From an uncultured Bacteroidales bacterium (GTDB taxonomy: Bacteria; Bacteroidota; Bacteroidia; Bacteroidales; Paludibacteraceae), in assembly GCA_946406195.1 (NCBI GenBank), contig CAMJJT010000007.1:1-64000 (forward strand): a stretch of 64,000 nucleotides of DNA, given 5' to 3'. Under the pieces are notes generated by a model. That model searched no databases. It had not been told where the DNA came from and saw only the letters and a list, made by a program, of their open reading frames with translations. The position numbers were made by a program, and so were the translations under genes. Positions within the stretch are counted from its first letter, which is position 1; each line of letters begins with the position of its first letter. Below are positions 1-7,898 of the stretch, piece by piece.

Positions 1-820
1 TCTTCGCGAGGTCGGAATAGAGCGAACCCGGCATAGAGTCCTTGGAAGGAATCTGGTCCATACGGTTGGAGACGATAGCAAGTGCGTCGGCATAGAGCGT
101 CATGTCGGTCAAGAGGACGAGCACTTTCTCGTGTTTCTCAACTGCGAAATACTCGGCTGCCGTCAATGCCATATCCGGAATAAGGAGTCGTTCTACCGGC
201 GGGTTCTCGGTCGTGTTGACGAACGAGATGATGTGATCGAGCACGCCGGCGTTGGTAAAGACGTTCTTGAAATAGAGGTAGTCATCGTTGGTCAGACCCA
301 TACCGCCGAGGATGATCTTGTCTGCCTCTGCGCGGAGTGCTACGTTTGCCATCACTTGGTTGTACGGCTGATCCGGATCTGCGAAGAACGGGATCTTCTG
401 TCCGGAAACGAGGGTGTTGTTCAGGTCAATACCTGCAATACCGGTAGCGATGAGCTCTGACGGTTGTTTACGACGAACGGGGTTCACTGAAGGACCACCG
501 ATCTCAACCTCTTTGCCTTCGATAGCCGGTCCGCCATCAATCGGGTCGCCGTACGCATTGAAGAAACGTCCTGCGAGTTGGTCGGACACTTTGAGGCTCG
601 GTGCTTTGCCAAGGAACACTACTTCTGCGTTAGTCGGAATACCTTCGGTACCCTGGAACACCTGCAGCGTCACCTCGTCACCGATGATTTTTACTACCTG
701 TGCGAGTTTGCCGTTGACGGTAGCGAGTTCATCGTTACCCACTCCTTCGGCTTTCAGCGAACAGGTCGCTTTTGTAATTGCAGTAATCTGCGTATATATC
801 TTTTGAAATGCTTTAGCCAT
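1..820 (-). CDS. ntpB: V-type ATP synthase subunit B (3' end beyond left edge)
   Basis: Reading the minus strand from the ATG at 818-820 gives an open frame of 273 codons to the window edge, beginning MAKAFQKIYTQ. It contains the conserved stretches GRFFNAYGDPIDGGP, PVRRKQPSELIATGI and KVLVLLTDMTLYADA. These are typical of the non-catalytic nucleotide-binding B subunit of the V1 head, which alternates with A in the hexamer. The family usually has about 440 residues, so roughly 60 % is visible. It is the last visible gene of the E - DUF2764 - A - B cluster; the spacer to the A gene (821-882) is a short tandem array. Subunits D, I and K would be expected further left (inference from Bacteroidota operons). 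Confidence 0.93.
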   Translation of the reverse strand, partial: MAKAFQKIYTQITAITKATCSLKAEGVGNDELATVNGKLAQVVKIIGDEVTLQVFQGTEGIPTNAEVVFLGKAPSLKVSDQLAGRFFNAYGDPIDGGPAIEGKEVEIGGPSVNPVRRKQPSELIATGIAGIDLNNTLVSGQKIPFFADPDQPYNQVMANVALRAEADKIILGGMGLTNDDYLYFKNVFTNAGVLDHIISFVNTTENPPVERLLIPDMALTAAEYFAVEKHEKVLVLLTDMTLYADALAIVSNRMDQIPSKDSMPGSLYSDLAK

Positions 821-882
821 AATAATTTACGATTTAACGATGTACGATGTACGATTTATTTACGATTGTACAAATTTACGAT
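821..882 (-). repeat. tandem array, 7-8 base unit (CGTAAAT/CGTACAT), ntpA-ntpB spacer
   Basis: The whole spacer between the A gene stop and the B gene start is built from variants of CGTAAAT, CGTACAT and CGTTAAAT on the coding strand. Several units contain TAA. A related unit fills the 3323-3357 spacer of the same operon. Confidence 0.75.
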
Positions 883-2640
883 TTACGCAGCGATCTGTTT
901 CTCTGCCAAGAGGGCGTCGAGTTTCTTGCGGTAGTCCTCGAACTCTGCAGAATGGAACTCACAATAGTTCATCTGCTTGCAGAGGTTGATGACGCGCTTG
1001 AAGTAATCGATGACATCGAGGAAGTTATCGAAATCGTAGTCGTGTTTGCAGATGTCCATGACGAGGTGAAGCATGTACTGCTGGCGCTCGAGCGGACAAA
1101 CGGCGTCGATCTTATCGAAGGCATCCTGCTGGAGGATGACGAAGTCAATCACTTCGGATTTCCAGAACGCCTCGTGGTAATCTACCGGCACACCGTCGTC
1201 ACCAAGGATGTTAATCTGCTCCTGTATCTCTTTACCGCGCTGCAGGTACGTCTTCATGTCGTTCACCATCGGCAACCAGTTTTTGTCAATCAAGCCGGAG
1301 ATATACTCCTCAAACTCAGGGTATTCCACATATTTGGAGTACGAGTCAATGGGGTTCACAGCCGGGTAACGCTTGCGGTCGGCACGAGCCTGCTCCAAGG
1401 CATAGAAGCAACGTGCCACTTTCTTCGTACCTTCGGTAACCGGCTCTTTGAGGTTACCACCGGCAGGCGAAACGGTTCCGAGGAAAGTAACGGAACCTGT
1501 AGCTCCATTATTAAGGTACACGTAACCTGCGCGTGCATAGAAGGCTCCGATGATTGCAGAGAGGTCCATCGGGAAAGCATCCTGTCCCGGAAGCTCCTCC
1601 AGACGGTTAGACATCTCACGGAGTGCTTGTGCCCAACGGGAAGTGGAGTCCGCCATGAGGAGGACACGCAGACCCATCGAACGATAGTACTCAGCGATCG
1701 TCATGGACGTATAAACGGACGCCTCGCGGGATGCGACAGGCATGTTCGAGGTGTTGGCGATGATGATGGTACGCTCCATAAGCTTACGGCCCGTGTGCGG
1801 GTCATCGAGTTCGGGGAACTCAGTGAAGGTCTCTACTACCTCGTTGGCACGCTCACCGCAGGCAGCGATGATTACGATATCCGCTTCGGCTTGTTTGGAG
1901 ATTGCGTGCTGGAGAACGGTCTTACCCGTTCCGAACGGACCCGGAATAAAACCAGTACCACCCTCGCAAAGCGGGTTCGCGGTGTCGATAGTACGCACAC
2001 CTGTTTCGAGCAGTTTGAAGGGACGCGGTTTCTCGCGGTACGCAAGAATCGCTTTCTTCACCGGCCATTTCTGAACCATGGTCACTTCGTGATCAATACC
2101 ATCCGCATCGGTCAGAACCGCCATCACTTCGTTGATGGTGTATTCGCCTGCTTTGGCGATAGACTTCACGGTGTAAGTGCCTTCGAAAACGAAAGGTACC
2201 ATGATCTTGTGCGGCTGGTGGTTCTCATCCACTTCTCCGAGCCAAGCAGCGGCTTCTACTTTATCGCCAACTTTGGCGATAGGGGTGAAGGACCATTTCT
2301 TCTGCTCATCGAGCGGGAAGTTGTACTCACCACGTTTGAGGAACACGCCGGTGAGCTTGTCAAGGTCGTTCTGCAGACCGTCGTAGTTACGGCTGAGCAG
2401 ACCGGGACCGAGCGTCACCTCCAACATGTGTCCAGTAAACTCCACTTTGTTGCCCACTTTGAGGCCACGAGTGGATTCGAACACCTGCGCATATACGTTA
2501 GCGCCAATGACCTTGATGACCTCCGCCATCAGTTTGGTCTCGCCGACGTAGATGTAGCAAATTTCGTTTTGCGCAACCGGACCGTCAACTGCGACGGTTA
2601 CCAAGTTGGCAATAATTCCTTTAACTTTTCCAGTAGTCAT
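883..2640 (-). CDS. ntpA: V-type ATP synthase subunit A (catalytic)
   Basis: 585 residues, a normal length for this family. The Walker A loop GPFGTGKT lies at residues 234-241, preceded by a long non-homologous insert region (about 110-200) typical of V/A-type A subunits. It hydrolyses or makes ATP in the V1 head at the inner membrane face; in anaerobic Bacteroidota such enzymes may pump Na+ or H+, and the sequence here does not decide which. It sits between DUF2764 (67-base spacer) and subunit B (62-base spacer), both spacers being tandem arrays. A 615-codon open frame on the opposite strand (847-2694) is only a shadow of this gene. Confidence 0.96.
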   Translation of the reverse strand: MTTGKVKGIIANLVTVAVDGPVAQNEICYIYVGETKLMAEVIKVIGANVYAQVFESTRGLKVGNKVEFTGHMLEVTLGPGLLSRNYDGLQNDLDKLTGVFLKRGEYNFPLDEQKKWSFTPIAKVGDKVEAAAWLGEVDENHQPHKIMVPFVFEGTYTVKSIAKAGEYTINEVMAVLTDADGIDHEVTMVQKWPVKKAILAYREKPRPFKLLETGVRTIDTANPLCEGGTGFIPGPFGTGKTVLQHAISKQAEADIVIIAACGERANEVVETFTEFPELDDPHTGRKLMERTIIIANTSNMPVASREASVYTSMTIAEYYRSMGLRVLLMADSTSRWAQALREMSNRLEELPGQDAFPMDLSAIIGAFYARAGYVYLNNGATGSVTFLGTVSPAGGNLKEPVTEGTKKVARCFYALEQARADRKRYPAVNPIDSYSKYVEYPEFEEYISGLIDKNWLPMVNDMKTYLQRGKEIQEQINILGDDGVPVDYHEAFWKSEVIDFVILQQDAFDKIDAVCPLERQQYMLHLVMDICKHDYDFDNFLDVIDYFKRVINLCKQMNYCEFHSAEFEDYRKKLDALLAEKQIAA

Positions 2641-2707
2641 AAAGTTATTTACGATTTTATCATTTACAATTTAGTCATTTATTTGGTCATTTAATCATTT
2701 GACCAAA
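2641..2707 (-). repeat. tandem array, 7-8 base unit (AAATGAC type), DUF2764-ntpA spacer
   Basis: On the coding strand the spacer reads as successive variants of AAATGATT, AAATGACC, AAATGACT and AAATTGT. ATG and TAA occur within units. The spacer has no other visible content. Confidence 0.7.
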
Positions 2708-3322
2708 TTACGCGTCAAGATTTACCCCTTTCTTCATGTCAGCGACCATGTCACGGAAGATTTTCTCGCCTTCTTCGATGGTGAGGATAGACCAGCGATG
2801 GAGCATGAGGGCTTCGAGGTAATAGGCGAAGACCATTTCGGGGGAGAAGAAATCAAACTCCGTGCGGTCTTGGAGCCACTCAAAACGGATAGCATCTTGG
2901 GCTTTCTCACGTTGCATGAGGTCCTCAATCTGCGCGAGAGCAAGGATCGGCTGGTAGTCACCCGGCAGCTCGTTCAGACCGAAGTCCTTTTGAGAGGTGT
3001 GCATGCGGAGCTGCTCCGCCACTTCACCTTCTCCGACGATCTGGGTCTTGACATCGAAGCCGTGCTTGCGGCATATTTGCGCCACGAGCACATTGTTCAT
3101 ATCCTGATTAAAACCGAACCAGTCGCGAATAAAGCGGTTCTTGGCCTTGAGACCTTGCTCCAGCGTCTCTTCGTTCATCGGCGCACGCAGCAAGTCCAAT
3201 AGTTGCTTATCTTTCTGCGAGAGCTGTTCATCCAGCAACTCGTCCAGTTTCTCCAAACTTATCGGAGAATCTGAACCTGCCTTCAGTTCCGGCAATCCCG
3301 CTAATAAATACTCATAAGTCAT
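2708..3322 (-). CDS. DUF2764 family protein of the V-ATPase operon
   Basis: 204 residues starting MTYEYLLAGLPEL. Recognised as DUF2764, a family found almost only between the E and A subunit genes of Bacteroidota V-type ATPases. Mostly charged and helical in appearance, with no signal peptide or membrane segment. Its position is where other bacteria have the C (or F/C-like) stalk subunit, so a role as a divergent central-stalk or connector subunit is a reasonable inference, not something seen in the sequence. Spacers on both sides are tandem arrays; gap to subunit E is 35 bases. Confidence 0.85.
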   Translation of the reverse strand: MTYEYLLAGLPELKAGSDSPISLEKLDELLDEQLSQKDKQLLDLLRAPMNEETLEQGLKAKNRFIRDWFGFNQDMNNVLVAQICRKHGFDVKTQIVGEGEVAEQLRMHTSQKDFGLNELPGDYQPILALAQIEDLMQREKAQDAIRFEWLQDRTEFDFFSPEMVFAYYLEALMLHRWSILTIEEGEKIFRDMVADMKKGVNLDA

Positions 3323-3357
3323 GAGATGTACGATTTACAAATGTACGATGTACGATT
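3323..3357 (-). repeat. tandem array, 7-base unit (TCGTACA), ntpE-DUF2764 spacer
   Basis: The 35-base spacer is about five copies of TCGTACA or TCGTAAA variants on the coding strand, ending directly before the DUF2764 ATG. Confidence 0.75.
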
Positions 3358-3942
3358 TTAGAAGAGTTCCTCTACAAGTTGCGGACGAAGCATTTCCTTG
3401 AAGTATGCGATGAACTCAGCGTCCCCAAAGGCGAGTTTGTAACCGCCCTTCGCCGGCTGAATGGTGAAGTCCGTTTTGATGCCTTTTACTTCTGCAATCT
3501 TCACACCTTTCTCGAGGAGTGCTTTCGCGTTAGCGGAGAAGTATTTCTTCAGCGCTTCAGCATCTTTTGCCTCGATGAGCACTTCACCTTCTTTCGCCAT
3601 CTGCTCAGCCAGTTTAGCGATCACTCCCTGCATGAATTTTGCGTCAGCAGTAGCTGCTTTGACGCTGTCGGCAGCGATTTGGTCGGAGAGGAGGTTGGTG
3701 ATTTCAGTTTTTACCGCATTAACGGATTGCTCGGCATAGAGCTTGAGTTCGGCACGTGTTTTCTTGTCGAGGTCAGCAGCTTTGCTCTCAGCATCAGCAA
3801 GGATAGCAGCTGCTTTTTTCTCAGCCTCTGCAACAATGTCGGCCGCCTTCGCGTTCGCTTTCTCCACAATCTGTTGCGCTTCGGCGTTGCCTTTTTCTAC
3901 GCCTTCTGCGTAGATTTTGTCGGTTAATTCAGAAAGATTCAT
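3358..3942 (-). CDS. ntpE: V-type ATP synthase subunit E
   Basis: 194 residues. The N-terminal two thirds is an Ala/Lys/Glu-rich long helix (AEAQQIVEKANAKAADIV), as in the peripheral-stalk subunit E, followed by a small globular C-terminal domain that binds the V1 head. First gene of the V-ATPase operon; a promoter (-7 TAACTTTG, 20-base spacing) lies about 90 bases upstream with palindromes at both boxes. Start chosen at MNLSELTDKIYAEG, the usual opening for this family. Confidence 0.9.
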   Translation of the reverse strand: MNLSELTDKIYAEGVEKGNAEAQQIVEKANAKAADIVAEAEKKAAAILADAESKAADLDKKTRAELKLYAEQSVNAVKTEITNLLSDQIAADSVKAATADAKFMQGVIAKLAEQMAKEGEVLIEAKDAEALKKYFSANAKALLEKGVKIAEVKGIKTDFTIQPAKGGYKLAFGDAEFIAYFKEMLRPQLVEELF

Positions 3943-4015
3943 AGTATATTAATTATTTATATAGTTCCTATTTCCAGACATTTATTGAGCGATTTTGATA
4001 TTTATTTCATCTCTC

Positions 4016-4031
4016 GCGCCAAATTTGGCGC
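4016..4031. promoter_or_regulatory. perfect 16-base palindrome at the ntpE transcription start
   Basis: GCGCCAAATTTGGCGC is a perfect inverted repeat starting on the last base of the -7 element of the V-ATPase promoter. It would span about +1 to +10 or form a 5' terminal hairpin in the mRNA. An operator or mRNA-stabilising stem are both possible. Confidence 0.6.
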
Positions 4032-4062
4032 AAAGTTACAAAAAATAAATGACATAAACAAA
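4031..4062 (-). promoter_or_regulatory. promoter of the V-ATPase operon
   Basis: Minus strand: TTTG (4059-4062), 20 bases, TAACTTTG (4031-4038), the Bacteroidota -33/-7 consensus. The -33 box lies within an inverted repeat, CATAAAC-4-GTTTATG (4053-4070). Confidence 0.8.
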
Positions 4063-4131
4063 TGTTTATGCCACTTTTTTGATTTTTTCTTCGAATATAA
4101 GGCAAAATGAAGGAACGATGGAAGAACGGTA

Positions 4132-5406
4132 TTATTGCACCAAAGGATGGAGGGAAAAGTGCATTAATTGCTGCGTGACCGGGTGCGGGAAAGAGATTTC
4201 CGCCGCAAGCAGCATCAAGTCCGTTCCCTCGCCATACAAGCGGTCTCCGACGATTGGCGCATTAAGTCCGTCCGGATGGGCGGCATGTACGCGAAGTTGG
4301 TGAGTCCGTCCGGTGAGCGGATAGAAATGGACGAAAAGCGTTCCATCGGGTCGTTGCGAACGAATGAGATAGCGTGTGATGGCGGGTTTGCCATGCTCTC
4401 GGTCCACCATCTGGCGCGGCCTGTCGTAAGGATTCGGAAGCAGAGGAAGAGAGATCGTTCCTTCCGGATGGTTGAGGAGATGAGTCATCGTTTCGGGGCA
4501 TGCCGGTTTGACAACCGCTTCGTATCGTTTGAGGACGTCTCTGCGCTGGAAATAAGACTGGAGTTCGGAATAAACATCGGGCGTTTTGGCAAGCACGAGC
4601 AGTCCGGCTGTGTCTTGATCCAGCCTATGCACCGGTTTGGCACGGAGCAAGGTCTGGGCGGAGGGTTCATTTCCTTTTCCCGGGACGGAAAGGAGTCCGG
4701 CAGGTTTATTGACAACCATAAGCCATTCATCTTCATAGAGCCTTTCTATATCCTCCTCGCGCAGATTATTCTTCGTCCTTTCGGGCTCAAAAATCTCACA
4801 TTGTACCCCTTCCAGCATATGCTTGAGGATGGGCATACAACGTCCGGAACATGGAGGATAGAAAACGCCTTCCCTACGGATTTCATTCTTCGGCGGCGCG
4901 CCAATCCAGAACTCAGCCAGCATAACCGGTCGGAGACCGTGTGTAAGGGCGTATTGGAGAAGCTTTGGGGCACAACAATCGCCTGCACCGGAAGGAGGAA
5001 GGGAGATGAATGACGGATTGAGGGAAGGCCGGTTTGACGGATTGCCAAAATATTCTTCTGGCGGAAGAATGGGTTTATGATTAGCGAAAATATCCAAGAG
5101 GTTTTTCGTTTCCCCTTTTCCGTTGACGAAGTTATAGTTGGCGAAAAGGAGTTTTTGCAAGCGTCTCGATTCGTCTTTGCCGACACCAACGGGCGGTTGC
5201 TGAGGTTCATAGACCGGCGGAACGAAACCCGGATGATGCCATGAGCCATCGAGTTTGGCGGAGAACGCCGCAAGATAGCCATCCTCCACGATAAGCACAC
5301 CAAACATTTTTCCGCACCGGTGGAGTTCGGATTGAGGGTTCTCGCGCATGTACGCATGAACCATATTCAATATTTCCGCCGCGGCGGTTTGAACGGAGGG
5401 TTGCAT
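4132..5406 (-). CDS. RluA-family RNA pseudouridine synthase with N-terminal extension
   Basis: 424 residues from the ATG at 5406. The C-terminal half (about 220-424) is an RluA-type pseudouridine synthase: NKPAGLLSVPG followed by HRLDQDTAGLL with the catalytic Asp near residue 263. The first roughly 200 residues are a Bacteroidota-type extension with CCAP and PPCSGRC cysteines; its role is unknown. The target is probably 23S rRNA or tRNA uridine (family knowledge). A longer frame could start at a TTG at 5427, but that TTG lies just upstream of the -7 box and the extra codons overlap the promoter, so the ATG at 5406 is preferred. That leaves almost no 5' leader. Confidence 0.88.
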   Translation of the reverse strand: MQPSVQTAAAEILNMVHAYMRENPQSELHRCGKMFGVLIVEDGYLAAFSAKLDGSWHHPGFVPPVYEPQQPPVGVGKDESRRLQKLLFANYNFVNGKGETKNLLDIFANHKPILPPEEYFGNPSNRPSLNPSFISLPPSGAGDCCAPKLLQYALTHGLRPVMLAEFWIGAPPKNEIRREGVFYPPCSGRCMPILKHMLEGVQCEIFEPERTKNNLREEDIERLYEDEWLMVVNKPAGLLSVPGKGNEPSAQTLLRAKPVHRLDQDTAGLLVLAKTPDVYSELQSYFQRRDVLKRYEAVVKPACPETMTHLLNHPEGTISLPLLPNPYDRPRQMVDREHGKPAITRYLIRSQRPDGTLFVHFYPLTGRTHQLRVHAAHPDGLNAPIVGDRLYGEGTDLMLLAAEISFPHPVTQQLMHFSLHPLVQ

Positions 5407-5416
5407 AATACGAGTG

Positions 5417-5448
5417 CAAAGGTACAAATAATTTTTGAGATATGCAAA
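5417..5448 (-). promoter_or_regulatory. promoter of the RluA-family gene
   Basis: Minus strand: TTTG (5445-5448) in a TTTGCATATCTCAA context, 20 bases, TACCTTTG (5417-5424). The predicted start of transcription lies only a few bases before the ATG at 5406. Confidence 0.85.
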
Positions 5449-5466
5449 TAAATTTTTACAAAAAAT

Positions 5467-5498
5467 TTTGCAGATATGGAAAATTCTTTGTAATTTTG
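5467..5498 (+). promoter_or_regulatory. promoter of the short-chain dehydrogenase gene
   Basis: TTTG (5467-5470), 20 bases, TAATTTTG (5491-5498). Divergent from the RluA-family promoter; the two -33 boxes are only 18 bases apart. Confidence 0.85.
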
Positions 5499-5520
5499 CA
5501 GCCGATTATAAAAAGAAAAT

Positions 5521-6312
5521 ATGAAAAATCATTTTGCCTTAGTGACGGGAGCATCGTCAGGAATAGGTTTGGAGTTTGCCAAACAGTTAGCGAAAAGAGG
5601 TTATAACTTACTCATCGTCAGCAATGTAAAGGAGATCAACGAAGCCGCAGAAGAGATAAAGGGATTAGAGGATAAAGGGGTGAGTGGATTAGAGGTGATT
5701 CCCTTGCAGATGGACCTCGGGAAACAGGACTCCGCGCGCGAACTATATGAATACACACGTGCGGAAGGGATAGAAGTGGAGGTGCTGGTGAACAACGCCG
5801 GAGTCTATCACGACAAAGATATCCTTGACGACAGCGAGGCGTTCACGGGTCTTATCATGAATCTGCATATGTACACGCCGGCGATGCTTTGTTACCTCTT
5901 CGGACAAGAGATGAAAGCGCGTAGGAAGGGCTATATCCTCAATGTGTGCTCCGTGACAAGCAAAATGGCGGCGCAGCGATTAGGGACCTACGGCAGTACG
6001 AAGGCATTCCTTTCCCATTTCACGCGGGCGTTGCATATCGAGTTGTGTACCTACGGCGTTCATGTGACCGATGTGAGCCCCGGTGCGGTGGATACCGGGC
6101 TGTTCTCCATTCCCAATTGGGTGACCAAAACCGGCAAGTGTTTAGGGATCATCGCTTCTCCTAAGATGCTGGTTCGCCGTGCGTTACGGGCGCTGTTTTG
6201 GGGATGCAGTAAAGCAACAATACCCACCATCTTCTGGCGGGTACTGTGTTTCATCATACTGCTGATTCCAACCTGCGTTCTCAGGCTGATCAGAAGACTC
6301 GGTTTATTCTGA
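5521..6312 (+). CDS. short-chain dehydrogenase/reductase (SDR)
   Basis: 263 residues. Nucleotide-binding motif TGASSGIG at residues 9-16, NNAGV near residue 97, and the catalytic YGSTK (YxxxK) near residue 160. It is an NAD(P)-dependent oxidoreductase of the classical SDR fold; the substrate cannot be told. The C-terminal 45 residues are hydrophobic with basic ends (WRVLCFIILLIP), suggesting membrane anchoring, as seen in some steroid- or acyl-lipid-type SDRs. Single-gene unit with its own promoter. It converges on the SIMPL gene with no intervening base. Confidence 0.88.
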   Translation: MKNHFALVTGASSGIGLEFAKQLAKRGYNLLIVSNVKEINEAAEEIKGLEDKGVSGLEVIPLQMDLGKQDSARELYEYTRAEGIEVEVLVNNAGVYHDKDILDDSEAFTGLIMNLHMYTPAMLCYLFGQEMKARRKGYILNVCSVTSKMAAQRLGTYGSTKAFLSHFTRALHIELCTYGVHVTDVSPGAVDTGLFSIPNWVTKTGKCLGIIASPKMLVRRALRALFWGCSKATIPTIFWRVLCFIILLIPTCVLRLIRRLGLF

Positions 6313-7002
6313 TTAATCGAGGAAATAATCGACCGTCGTAACAACGCGAACTCGTTTGATCCAAGGTTGGTATTCATCGGACTCGATGGAGAACTGACCT
6401 TGGCTTGCTTTACGGATAGAACCCAAGGAGCACTGTGCATCATCGGCGAATTTCTGCGCCACAGCGCGTGCATTCTGCGTTGCCTCTTCGATCATGGAAG
6501 GTTTGAGTTCGGGCAGACCGTTGAATTGGTAATCAAGGTTCCATTTCTCAGATTTGACGATAATACCCTCTTTGAGCAGTTCCGCCTCTTTGCCTTGGCT
6601 GGCTACCACTAATTGCACCTTGTCCGTCGATACGATCAGCGAAGTGGAAAGGGTGTACTTGTATTCCGGACGATGATTGCCGTAATAATCCGACCAATTA
6701 TCGGAGACAGAGATGGAGCCCTGACGGATATCACTCTCCTCAAATCCGAGCGCTATCAGATGTTTCTTAACACGCGCTGTGACACGCTCCAATTGGTCAT
6801 AGAGCGCGGGCAGATCATTGCCGTTCCAACCATATGAAAGCGGCCAAACGGCGTAGTCAGCTTCCACTTCACGCGTACTGAGTCCTTTGACAGAGACAGC
6901 GCGGTCTTTAGAAGCAAACTTGCTGATTCCGCAGTAAATAAAGAGTCCTCCAAAAAAGAGGCCCAAGGCGATCAAAGCGCCTGCAAAAATGTTATTTTTC
7001 AT
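6313..7002 (-). CDS. SIMPL-domain (DUF541) protein
   Basis: 229 residues. N-terminal signal anchor (IFAGALIALGLFFGGLFIYCGI) then a SIMPL/DUF541 domain starting at VSVKGLSTREVEADYAVW. The family is periplasmic or membrane-tethered, found in oxidative-stress and signalling contexts, with no settled biochemical role. Own promoter at 7048-7078, leader of about 40 bases. Its stop codon abuts the stop of the convergent SDR gene. Confidence 0.85.
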   Translation of the reverse strand: MKNNIFAGALIALGLFFGGLFIYCGISKFASKDRAVSVKGLSTREVEADYAVWPLSYGWNGNDLPALYDQLERVTARVKKHLIALGFEESDIRQGSISVSDNWSDYYGNHRPEYKYTLSTSLIVSTDKVQLVVASQGKEAELLKEGIIVKSEKWNLDYQFNGLPELKPSMIEEATQNARAVAQKFADDAQCSLGSIRKASQGQFSIESDEYQPWIKRVRVVTTVDYFLD

Positions 7003-7047
7003 AAGCGATTATAGATGTTGTGTATAATTTTCATCTCTTTGCGAGTG

Positions 7048-7078
7048 CAAAGGTAGTGCTTTTTTTGCATATATGCAA
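7048..7078 (-). promoter_or_regulatory. promoter of the SIMPL gene with -33 palindrome
   Basis: Minus strand: TTG (7076-7078) opens TTGCATATATGCAA (7065-7078), a perfect palindrome; 20 bases after the TTG comes TACCTTTG (7048-7055). Confidence 0.85.
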
Positions 7079-7089
7079 GAAAAAAAGAG

Positions 7090-7114
7090 AAAAAGCGCAG
7101 TTTGAGCGCTTTTT
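7090..7114 (-). terminator. terminator of the polysaccharide/B12 gene run
   Basis: AAAAAGCGC, 7-base loop, GCGCTTTTT: a 9-bp stem with U-tract in either direction. It lies 25 bases after the stop of the DUF4465 gene and before the promoter of the next unit. Confidence 0.8.
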
Positions 7115-7138
7115 CCTTTTTAGTCAGTTATTGGGCTA

Positions 7139-7846
7139 TTATTTCGTTGCACCGAAATCATCCATTGCGAAATAAGCCGGAGTAGTCAAGCCGTAATCAT
7201 TCTTTTTGGATCCGGACAGACTGAACTTGATAGCATCTACTTTACCCAACGAACGAAGATCCACGTAAGTCCAATCCTTAATATACGATGTACCTTTTGC
7301 CAACTCTACTGTCACCTCATTATTCACAGTCTTCCCATTCAAAGACCCATGTACTGTGAGTGTGAAAAAGTCGTTCTCGCCAAACGGTTTTCCTCCGTCA
7401 TCCGACATACCGTCCCCATTCTTAATACCAGCTACAACCCACGGTGTGTTGTTTACATAGAATCCCGGAACCACTGCCGCCTCTTTGAGGAAAATAGAGT
7501 CTAAACCGGAATACGAAATAGTCCAAACGACGAATTTATCACCTGTATGCGCACCACCGCATGCCGACATATCGTTCTGATAATCGCCTTTGTACTCATT
7601 GGAGGTTTTAGAGGAAACAATGTTTCCCATATAATAAATAGCACCTCCTCCATAATCCTGTACTTCTTGCTGGAAAAGGAAATCACCGCTCTCGAATGTA
7701 CCACTCTCCGTCATGTGGTAAACTCTCTCAGAGGCAAGGTTGATGTTCTCAAAATCAGCTACAGCGAGTGTTTTTTCCGGCTCGTTCTTGTTACAAGCAG
7801 CAAAGGTCATCGCCAAGACTGCTACAAATAAAAAACTTTTTTTCAT
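7139..7846 (-). CDS. DUF4465 surface lipoprotein of the B12 uptake locus
   Basis: 235 residues. Lipoprotein signal peptide MKKSFLFVAVLAMTFAAC with Cys18 as the lipid site. The mature part matches DUF4465, a jelly-roll-like family that in gut Bacteroidales is encoded beside btuB and btuG genes. Last gene of the operon, 52 bases after the BtuG-like gene and followed by a strong terminator. Role inferred: an accessory cobamide-binding or capture protein at the cell surface. Confidence 0.82.
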   Translation of the reverse strand: MKKSFLFVAVLAMTFAACNKNEPEKTLAVADFENINLASERVYHMTESGTFESGDFLFQQEVQDYGGGAIYYMGNIVSSKTSNEYKGDYQNDMSACGGAHTGDKFVVWTISYSGLDSIFLKEAAVVPGFYVNNTPWVVAGIKNGDGMSDDGGKPFGENDFFTLTVHGSLNGKTVNNEVTVELAKGTSYIKDWTYVDLRSLGKVDAIKFSLSGSKKNDYGLTTPAYFAMDDFGATK

Positions 7847-7898
7847 TTTTTCTTGTTTTTAATTGTTAATAAAAGAGTTAATATAAGTGTTGTTCGCA

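Noticed and set aside
847..2694. 615-codon open frame on the plus strand opposite ntpA
   Set aside because: Antisense shadow of a strongly recognisable gene; no signature of its own, and such long shadows recur here (for example 38040-39641 opposite glyS).
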